Source of the DNA: Deinococcus hopiensis KR-140
Lineage (GTDB): Bacteria > Deinococcota > Deinococci > Deinococcales > Deinococcaceae
Length of the DNA: 9,594 nucleotides
Assembly: GCA_943327755.2 (NCBI GenBank)
Contig: CALPYF020000079.1
Span: 1-9,594, forward strand
Direction of reading: 5' to 3'
Shown: positions 1 to 4,797 of the stretch, piece after piece
Layout: the number at the start of each line of letters is the position of its first letter
Position numbering within the stretch: position 1 is the stretch's first letter
Program-made: the position numbers and the translations under genes
Notes under the pieces: generated by a model
Told to the model about the DNA's origin: nothing
The model's database searches: none
Seen by the model: only the letters and a program-made list of their open reading frames with translations

Positions 1-182
<182 letters not shown>

Positions 183-1310
183 ATGCCCCGACTTCACCCC
201 GACCCTGCGCGCCCTGCTGACGAGCGGCACGCGCGTCATTCCGGCGCCCAAAGCGGCCGACCTGCAATCCCCCAACCTGAAACGCCTGACCGTCACCCTG
301 AGGCAGAGTGGAGCCAGTCCCGCCCACAGCAGCCCACTCGCGCCCCTGCTGCTCTGGTCCCCGCCGTTCCCCGCCTAGACGGCGTGACGCCCCTGATCCT
401 CGACGCGGACCTGCGTGGTCTGGACGCCCGCGTGCGGCTCGCTCTGCATCAGGACCCGGCAGACGTGCTCCGCGCCTTGTTCCGGGATCTCCTCCCGGAT
501 GAACCGGGCAGCGCCCCAACCCTTCATGCAGAATTTGACCTGCTGGCTCCCCTGGAGGACGCCGACGTGACCCTGCACGTCTGCACGGATCAGGTCACGC
601 TTACCGTCGAAGCCAACTCGGATGGGTTCACCCACCTGCCCGCCCTGCATGCGGCCCTCGCCCGGCGTGACCCACACGTCCTCCCCGGGATCCTTGCCGC
701 ACTCGAAACTCACGCCGAGCGCCTCACCCCGCAGTTCGGCCCGCGTGAAGCGCATAGGCAGTGGCACCACGAGAACCGCGTCATCGAGTACCTCCTGCAG
801 GAGCACCCGGAATGGAAGGCCCTGACGAAGCGGGATGTGATCCGCCTTGCGCGGCGCAGCGGCATCTCGCACCCCTGTGTGGTGCGTGACGAGGTGCCCT
901 GGTCGTACCTGCGAGACGTGCCAGGCCTGGACGAGACTGTGGCGCACCTGCGACCCCTCATCCCGGCCCTCGCGCCCTGCTGCGTGCCCTCCCGGAGCTG
1001 CGCGAAGCGCAGGGCGCCCTGCTGGCCATGACGGAAGCGGAGCGCGGGTGCGGTCTGCTCGACCACCTGCCCAGCCGGGCATACAGCCTCCTGAAGGAAG
1101 GGGCAAGCGCGATGATGGACGTGCTCGACGAGGTAATGGCCCTGCACTGGCAGGGGGGAAACCGGTGCGGCCCTGCACCTGATCCTGCACGACTGTGACG
1201 CGGACCGTGCGCGACTCGCGGACCTGCTCACGCATGCCCCACGCGTGGAGGTTGCCCTGAACCGCATCCACGATGCGCTCGTGGCAGCCGAAGATCAGTG
1301 CGGCGCGTGA
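183..1310 (+). pseudogene. Unrecognised protein gene broken by four 1-nt frameshifts
   Basis: I do not recognise the family. Protein-like sequence with GC-rich third positions continues across the span but changes frame four times. The ATG at 183 has GGAGGAG five bases upstream. Dropping one C from the C4 run at 186-189 gives MPDFTPTLRALL and opens the next frame. Adding a C at 369-372 removes the TAG at 376 and joins SPPFP to RLDGVTPLIL. Adding a C at 975-977 joins IPALAP to LLRALPELREAQG. Dropping a G from the G6 run at 1153-1158 joins MALHWQG to ETGAALHLILHDCD, ending at the TGA of 1308-1310. The indels cancel, leaving exactly 376 codons. The restored protein appears soluble, with a charged middle part (ENRVIEYLLQEHPEWKAL) and a helical C-terminus. 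There is no obvious signal peptide or membrane segment. The breaks are either real decay or homopolymer sequencing errors. Confidence 0.7.
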
Positions 1311-1343
1311 CGACGGGGGAGGGTGCGCCGCGGTCCCACACGG

Positions 1344-1372
1344 CCAGGTGGCATCGCCACGATGCCACCTGG
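1344..1372. repeat. Perfect 13-bp hairpin between broken gene and toxin-antitoxin pair
   Basis: CCAGGTGGCATCG (1344-1356) and its exact reverse complement CGATGCCACCTGG (1360-1372) flank a 3-base loop CCA. A second pair of arms, GGTCCC (1332-1337) and GGGACC (1372-1377), brackets it imperfectly. There is no T-tract on either side, so it is not a canonical intrinsic terminator. Its place 34 bases after the upstream stop codon still suits a transcription end or mRNA 3'-end stabiliser. It could also be one copy of a dispersed palindromic repeat. Confidence 0.6.
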
Positions 1373-1422
1373 GGACCAGTGTCGGGCTTGACGGTAGGGG
1401 GGTGGCCGCTGTGTCGCCGGCC

Positions 1423-1451
1423 TTCAATCTGGAGTTTTAAACTGCTAAAAT
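1423..1451 (+). promoter_or_regulatory. Predicted promoter of the toxin-antitoxin operon
   Basis: The -10 candidate TAAAAT (1446-1451) is preceded by TGC, giving an extended -10. A weak -35 candidate TTCAAT (1423-1428) lies 17 bases upstream. It sits in a short AT-rich patch inside very GC-rich DNA, about 50 bases before the antitoxin start. The -35 match is poor (3 of 6), so recognition would rely on the extended -10. Confidence 0.45.
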
Positions 1452-1465
1452 GAAGAAGTTGAAAC
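1433..1465. promoter_or_regulatory. Candidate antitoxin operator
   Basis: AGTTT-T-AAACT (1433-1443) is an 11-base inverted repeat directly next to the -10 candidate. A related sequence, GTTGAAAC (1458-1465), follows at the expected transcription start, resembling GTTTTAAAC at 1434-1442. Antitoxins of the Xre/ParS/MbcA type commonly bind inverted repeats over their own promoter. That this is the site here is an inference from position and symmetry. Confidence 0.35.
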
Positions 1466-1501
1466 GGGTATTGTCCGCGCCCCTCCCTCGGAGGCCTCTC
1501 C

Positions 1502-1948
1502 ATGACCCACACGTTCACCCCTACCCGCCGGGTCCCCCCGCTCCCCGGCACGACCCTGCTCGGCCTCAAGGCCACCACTCTCCTCGAACTCGGCAACGCC
1601 GCCCGCCAGGGCTTCCAGACCGCCGCGCTCGAACGCTTCGCTCGTCACCTCGGTCTCACCCTCGCCGACACCCTCGACCTTATCCGGCTCAGCGAGAGCA
1701 CGTACCACAGCTACCGCCGCAAGGGCAAACCCCTCAGCAGCGACGACAGCACCCAGCTCTACCATCTCGCCCGCGTCACCGAAGCCGCCGAAGCCTACTT
1801 CCAGAGCGTCACCGAAGCCCACCGCTGGCTCATGACCCCCCGCGCCACCTTCGGCGACCACACACCCCTCCAGTTCGCCCTGCTGCCCGGTGGCGCCGAG
1901 TACGTCACGACCGTCCTCAGCCGCTTGGAACACGGCGTCTACACGTGA
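1502..1948 (+). CDS. Xre/MbcA/ParS-family antitoxin of a RES-type toxin-antitoxin pair
   Basis: This 148-residue cytoplasmic antitoxin should bind and neutralise the RES toxin encoded directly downstream, and repress their shared promoter. Residues about 40-80 form a helical Xre-like N-terminal region (LERFARHLGLTLADTLDL, then ESTYHSYRRKG). Residues about 80-148 match the ParS/MbcA toxin-binding domain: SSDDSTQLYHLARV, AHRWLMTP (107-113), a TPLQFALLPGGAEYV segment (121-135) and a closing VLSRLEHGVYT. The length is normal for the family. The ATG has GGAGG at 1489-1493, nine bases upstream. Its stop codon overlaps the toxin start in GTGA, so the two are translationally coupled. I see no truncation. 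Confidence 0.93.
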   Translation: MTHTFTPTRRVPPLPGTTLLGLKATTLLELGNAARQGFQTAALERFARHLGLTLADTLDLIRLSESTYHSYRRKGKPLSSDDSTQLYHLARVTEAAEAYFQSVTEAHRWLMTPRATFGDHTPLQFALLPGGAEYVTTVLSRLEHGVYT

Positions 1949-2454
1949 CCCTGACTCTGCACCGCATCAGCCGCCTCCAGTACGCCCAGCACCCCGACAT
2001 TGCCGAACACGGCTACGGTGCAGCGCTCTACGGCGGCCGCTGGAACAGCCCCGACCCCGGCATGGTCGCCAACCGCCGCCTGATCTACACCAGCGACACG
2101 CTCGCGCAGGCCATGCTCGAAGTCGTCGTGCACGTGGACAGCCCCGTCCTGAGAAGTGTCCCGCACGCCTTCGTGCGCTTCCGGGTCGATGAGGCCTCCA
2201 TCAGTGACCTCGACGTCACCCAGCTCCCGCCCACCTGGAACGCCCACCCGGGCACGCCCGCCACCCAGGTGATCGGCGACCAATGGTTCGACGAGCAGAT
2301 TTCCCCAGTCCTGCGTATCCCCTCGGTCATCCTGCCCCTGAGCGTATACGGGCCAGGGCAGAGCAACTACCTGATCAATGCCCGGCACCCCCAGATCACT
2401 CAAGCCGTCACCCTGCTGGGCTTCGAGCCCCTGCCGTTCGATCCGCGCCTCTGA
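1945..2454 (+). CDS. RES-domain toxin (NAD-consuming type II toxin)
   Basis: This 169-residue toxin carries a RES domain over nearly its full length. Characterised relatives such as MbcT degrade NAD+, and some, such as ParT, ADP-ribosylate targets. Arg32 lies in GGRWNS, Tyr48 in LIYTSD and Glu59 in AMLEVV. Ser127 lies in RIPSVILP, followed by NYLINARHP (141-149). These match the Arg, Tyr, Glu and Ser positions that define the active site, so the toxin looks intact. The GTG start at 1945 overlaps the antitoxin stop by four bases. A longer open frame from 1450 through this gene only overlaps the antitoxin in another frame and is not the toxin's N-terminus. The exact reaction, hydrolysis, phosphorolysis or ADP-ribosylation, cannot be told from sequence alone. 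Confidence 0.93.
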   Translation: MTLTLHRISRLQYAQHPDIAEHGYGAALYGGRWNSPDPGMVANRRLIYTSDTLAQAMLEVVVHVDSPVLRSVPHAFVRFRVDEASISDLDVTQLPPTWNAHPGTPATQVIGDQWFDEQISPVLRIPSVILPLSVYGPGQSNYLINARHPQITQAVTLLGFEPLPFDPRL

Positions 2455-2507
2455 GAGCGGCGGGCATGGTGAGGGTCGGACTGATTTGTCAAGGGTTTGG
2501 TGGAGCC

Positions 2508-2650
2508 TCAGTTCAGGACGTAGGCCTGCTCCTTGAAGGCCGTCGGAGACTGATACCCCAACGACGAGTGACGACGGCGACGGTTAGGAAGTTGGCTGCC
2601 CACCAGTCCATCTTCGCGATCCTGTTGCTCAGCGCTTCACGCTGTTCTAT
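2508..2650 (-). mobile_element. IS3-family transposase remnant (C-terminus only)
   Basis: Read on the minus strand, 2588 down to the stop at 2508-2510 encodes PNRRRRHSSLGYQSPTAF followed by KEQAYVLN. This is the characteristic last segment of IS3-family DDE transposases (YNRRRRHSxLGYxSP). Immediately upstream, another minus frame gives REALSNRIAKMDWWAANF. It joins the conserved tail if one base is restored near 2586-2590, so the remnant may extend to about 2650 with a frameshift. The catalytic core is absent, so this is a dead fragment. The bases after the stop, down to about 2470, may include one end of the element, but I cannot place its terminal repeat. Confidence 0.75.
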
Positions 2651-2778
2651 GGTCCTCCCTAATTCTGGGATCGGCTCACCAATCGGATACATTGATCGCG
2701 TGCCGCATCCCCCCCGGCGGGGGTACAGCCAATTGTACCAAATTGAAAAATTCACGTCCTGCAGGCTTTCCATCAAGC
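2651..2778. other. AT-rich intergenic DNA upstream of the pilus promoters
   Basis: No gene is supported here. A run of seven C then GGCGGGGG at 2709-2723 could form a short GC hairpin. It is followed by CAATT-GTACCA-AATTG (2730-2745), an inverted repeat with a 6-base spacer. From about 2730 the sequence turns distinctly AT-rich compared with the surrounding genes, as often seen at the control region of surface-structure operons. The inverted repeat could be a regulator site, but nothing shows which protein would bind. Confidence 0.4.
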
Positions 2779-2806
2779 GTGACAATCTGATCCACCCTGC
2801 TATAAA
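2779..2806 (+). promoter_or_regulatory. Predicted upstream pilus promoter (P1)
   Basis: GTGACA (2779-2784, 5 of 6 matches to the -35 consensus) lies 16 bases from TATAAA (2801-2806, 5 of 6). A TGC before the -10 gives an extended -10 element. Transcription would start near 2813, leaving a leader of about 125 bases before the first pilin gene. Confidence 0.6.
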
Positions 2807-2827
2807 AAATTTCACAGACATCTCAGC

Positions 2828-2856
2828 TTGACTCCATAAGAGAAGTTTTTTACATT
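2828..2856 (+). promoter_or_regulatory. Predicted downstream pilus promoter (P2)
   Basis: TTGACT (2828-2833, 5 of 6) and TACATT (2851-2856, 4 of 6) are separated by exactly 17 bases. Transcription would start near 2863, giving a leader of about 75 bases. It lies about 50 bases downstream of P1, so the operon may have tandem promoters. Which one is used cannot be told from sequence. Confidence 0.6.
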
Positions 2857-2883
2857 CCGAGTGTTCCGCGTGTAAGTACCAGC

Positions 2884-2918
2884 GAAGTCACGACATGGGA
2901 GTGTCGTGGGGGGACTTC
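2884..2918 (+). promoter_or_regulatory. Bulged hairpin in the pilus mRNA leader
   Basis: GAAGTC then ACGACA (2884-2895) pairs with TGTCGT (2902-2907) and GACTTC (2913-2918). This gives a 12-bp stem with a TGGGAG loop and a one-sided bulge of five G (2908-2912). It ends six bases before the strong Shine-Dalgarno GGAGGGAGG (2925-2933) of the first pilin gene. Such a 5' stem could protect the mRNA or tune translation. Function is inferred from structure and position. Confidence 0.55.
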
Positions 2919-2938
2919 ACCTGCGGAGGGAGGAAAAC

Positions 2939-3535
2939 ATGAAAAAAGCCATGATGCTGTTCGCTGCACTGACCCTTTGCGCCGCAAGTGCCCAGAATAA
3001 TCCTGGTGGTCGTTCCACTGGGACCGCCAGCACTAACCTGATCTTCAACACCACGGTTCTGCCCGGCTGCGCCGTGAACCTCGACAGCAGCTACACCAGC
3101 CAGGAAGGCGCCACCTACAACGGCACGGACGTCAACCCTGAGAAGCTGGAGATCACTGTGGCCGGACGTGGTGGGAACACGATGCTGCGCTGCCAGACCG
3201 GTACTGGCGTGAACTTCAGAGTGTCCGGCGGAGAAAGCCTAGACAGCATCAAGGGCTTCGATGCAGGCGTTATGGACTATGAGATCGACAATGGTGGCAT
3301 TGGCTCCGTGTCCTTCTCCGGCGATATGAGCCTGCATCGCGTTCTGAACGGCACCAGCTTCGACGACAACAAGCGCCTGGACGGCAAATACTCCGTGAAG
3401 ATCAAAAAATTCAACATCGCGGGCGGGAACGGCGACACCTACGGCATGACCGCCACCTTCACCCCCAAAGCGGGCGAGTTCGAGCCGATGGTCGGCGAGT
3501 ACACCGGCACCCTCGTCCTGAACGTCGACTACTAA
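2939..3535 (+). CDS. Main fimbrial subunit, spore-coat-U/Csu-like pilin
   Basis: This is a 198-residue secreted protein with a clear signal peptide (MKKAMMLFAALTLCAASA, cleaved near residue 18-19). It is likely the major structural subunit of a chaperone-usher pilus, folded in the periplasm by the chaperone encoded two genes downstream. The mature part begins with a Gly/Ser/Thr/Asn-rich linker and then LIFNTTVLPGCAVNLDSS. The pair Cys44 and Cys85 (MLRCQTG) is placed as in spore-coat-U/Csu subunits, where a disulphide links early strands. The end YTGTLVLNVDY is a typical final beta strand. The ATG at 2939 has a near-perfect ribosome binding site. An upstream in-frame GTG at 2906 falls inside the leader hairpin and lacks a site, so I rejected it. 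Family assignment rests on the cysteine pattern, size, C-terminus and neighbours. Confidence 0.82.
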   Translation: MKKAMMLFAALTLCAASAQNNPGGRSTGTASTNLIFNTTVLPGCAVNLDSSYTSQEGATYNGTDVNPEKLEITVAGRGGNTMLRCQTGTGVNFRVSGGESLDSIKGFDAGVMDYEIDNGGIGSVSFSGDMSLHRVLNGTSFDDNKRLDGKYSVKIKKFNIAGGNGDTYGMTATFTPKAGEFEPMVGEYTGTLVLNVDY

Positions 3536-3549
3536 ATCCCGTGAACACA

Positions 3550-3590
3550 GGTGGACGCGTCCGGCCGCACGGCCAGCGTCCACCTCTTTT
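3550..3590 (+). terminator. Intrinsic terminator/attenuator between the two pilin genes
   Basis: GGTGGACGC (3550-3558) pairs perfectly with GCGTCCACC (3576-3584). An inner GGCC/GGCC stem (3563-3566 with 3571-3574) closes a GCAC loop. TCTTTT follows directly (3585-3590). This is the layout of a rho-independent terminator, placed 15 bases after the first pilin stop. The next genes lack an obvious promoter of their own, so it probably works as a partial terminator that gives more first-pilin mRNA than chaperone or usher mRNA. Confidence 0.75.
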
Positions 3591-3623
3591 CATCCTTCCC
3601 GCCCAGGCCACACCGGAGGTCCC

Positions 3624-4025
3624 ATGCGCTCACTCCTGATCCTCGCGCTGCTCACGGGCTCCGCGAACGCCGCCTGCACTGTCCAGCAGTCCACCCTCAC
3701 CCTTCCCGAGTACTCCGCCGTGGACGCCCCACCCGCCACCGGCACCCTCAGCATCAGCATCAAGTGCGGCGCGAAAGACACCGCCCGCCTCTACCTCAGC
3801 GGCCCCGGCCAGCAGATCAGTGGCCCGGACCTAAAACTCCAGTTACGGCAAGGGAATGCCACCCTCTCACTCGTGGCCCTCTCCGCCGCCTCACTCCAGA
3901 ACGGCCTGCTCATCAACGGCACGCAGACCTTGACCTTCACATTGCAATTCCCGCAGGGCCAGTGGGTTCCGGTCGGCGCGTACACTGCCGCCACGACCCT
4001 CACCCTCGTCAGAAACGATTACTGA
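3624..4025 (+). CDS. Second, small fimbrial subunit (spore-coat-U/Csu-like)
   Basis: This 133-residue secreted protein has a short signal peptide (MRSLLILALLTGSANA, cleaved before Ala17 or Cys18). It is probably a minor or adaptor pilin. Cys18 and Cys48 (ISIKCGA) mirror the disulphide of the first subunit, and the C-terminal LTLVRNDY resembles the LVLNVDY ending of that protein. It is shorter than the first subunit by about 65 residues and fits a single immunoglobulin-like pilin domain. It is therefore unlikely to be a two-domain tip adhesin. GGAGG at 3615-3619, four bases before the ATG, supports the start. The chaperone gene follows after 28 bases, so the genes form one operon. Confidence 0.8.
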   Translation: MRSLLILALLTGSANAACTVQQSTLTLPEYSAVDAPPATGTLSISIKCGAKDTARLYLSGPGQQISGPDLKLQLRQGNATLSLVALSAASLQNGLLINGTQTLTFTLQFPQGQWVPVGAYTAATTLTLVRNDY

Positions 4026-4053
4026 ATTGCCGCCACCCATGCAGGAGATGACC

Positions 4054-4797
4054 GTGTTCCCAGTTCCCTACCTCCGCCGCGCCCTCCTCATCTGCAGCGC
4101 CCTATGCGCCACGCTGGGTAACGTTCACGCGCAGACGTTCGGATTCAATCCCACTGTCCTGAACGTGGATGCCACGAAGAACCTCGTGACTGAAACCGTT
4201 ATCACCAATGGTACCAGTACCCCGGCCCTGTTCACCGTGACCCCCAAACTCTGGCACATCGTGGACGGTCAACTGCAACTGGCCGACACCCGCGACCTGA
4301 TCGTGAACCCCGCCCGGTTTACCATCAAACCAGGCGCCTCCCAGGTGATCCGCATCGGTATCCGGAAGAAACCTGGCGACACCGAACTCACGTACCGCGT
4401 GTATGTACAGCAGCAGGCGATTGAGGGCGTGGAACTCCCGAAACTGGACGCGAACCTGGGTAAGGACAGCACCGCTTCCATGAACGTCGCGCTGAGCTTC
4501 TCACTCCCCGTCTACATCACGCAACCCAGCGCGAAACCGAATGTCTCCATGACTGCCACCCCCATCGGGGACGATCTGAACCTGACCGTGAAAAACACGG
4601 GGAACCGCCGCAGTGTGTACCGGAATGTCAGCGTCTCCCGGGGCGGCGCGGCTCAGAGCCTTCAGGTCATCGCCGCACTTGCCGGATCCACGCAGGTCTT
4701 CAAACTGGTCGGGCTCGGCAAGACGACTGGGCCCCTCACGCTGAGGTACGTCGATGAGAACGGCCAGCCCCTTACGCAGACCATCACCGCCCCGTAA
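4054..4797 (+). CDS. Periplasmic pilus-assembly chaperone
   Basis: This 247-residue secreted chaperone is of the PapD/FimC superfamily. It would capture newly exported pilins, complete their fold with one of its own strands and deliver them to the usher. The signal peptide is MFPVPYLRRALLICSALCATLGNVHA, with cleavage before Gln27. The N-terminal domain shows DLIVNPARFTIKPGASQVIRIGI (split around residues 81-103), the hallmark edge-strand region, then ELTYRVYVQQ (111-120). A second Ig-like domain ends in LTLRYVDENGQPLTQTITAP. I chose the GTG at 4054 because AGGAG (4043-4047) lies six bases upstream. Start codons ATG 4039, ATG 4048 and TTG 4027 are in frame but poorly placed. The 3' end overlaps the usher reading frame. 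Confidence 0.88.
   Translation: MFPVPYLRRALLICSALCATLGNVHAQTFGFNPTVLNVDATKNLVTETVITNGTSTPALFTVTPKLWHIVDGQLQLADTRDLIVNPARFTIKPGASQVIRIGIRKKPGDTELTYRVYVQQQAIEGVELPKLDANLGKDSTASMNVALSFSLPVYITQPSAKPNVSMTATPIGDDLNLTVKNTGNRRSVYRNVSVSRGGAAQSLQVIAALAGSTQVFKLVGLGKTTGPLTLRYVDENGQPLTQTITAP

Noticed and set aside
375..1427. Long minus-strand open frame opposite the broken gene
   Set aside because: It is a GC-rich antisense shadow: its sequence is poor in protein-like pattern, it lacks a ribosome binding site, and the plus-strand frames carry the better codon use.
1445..1933. Minus-strand open frame opposite the antitoxin
   Set aside because: Its Gly/Glu/Ala-rich sequence is typical antisense shadow of a GC-rich gene, while the plus strand matches a known family.
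1450..1944. N-terminal extension of the RES toxin frame
   Set aside because: It lies in another frame of the antitoxin and is Pro/Arg/His-rich shadow sequence; the GTG at 1945 gives a standard RES protein.
2906..2938. Upstream GTG start for the first pilin
   Set aside because: It falls in the leader hairpin, has no ribosome binding site and would bury the signal peptide; ATG 2939 has a strong site.
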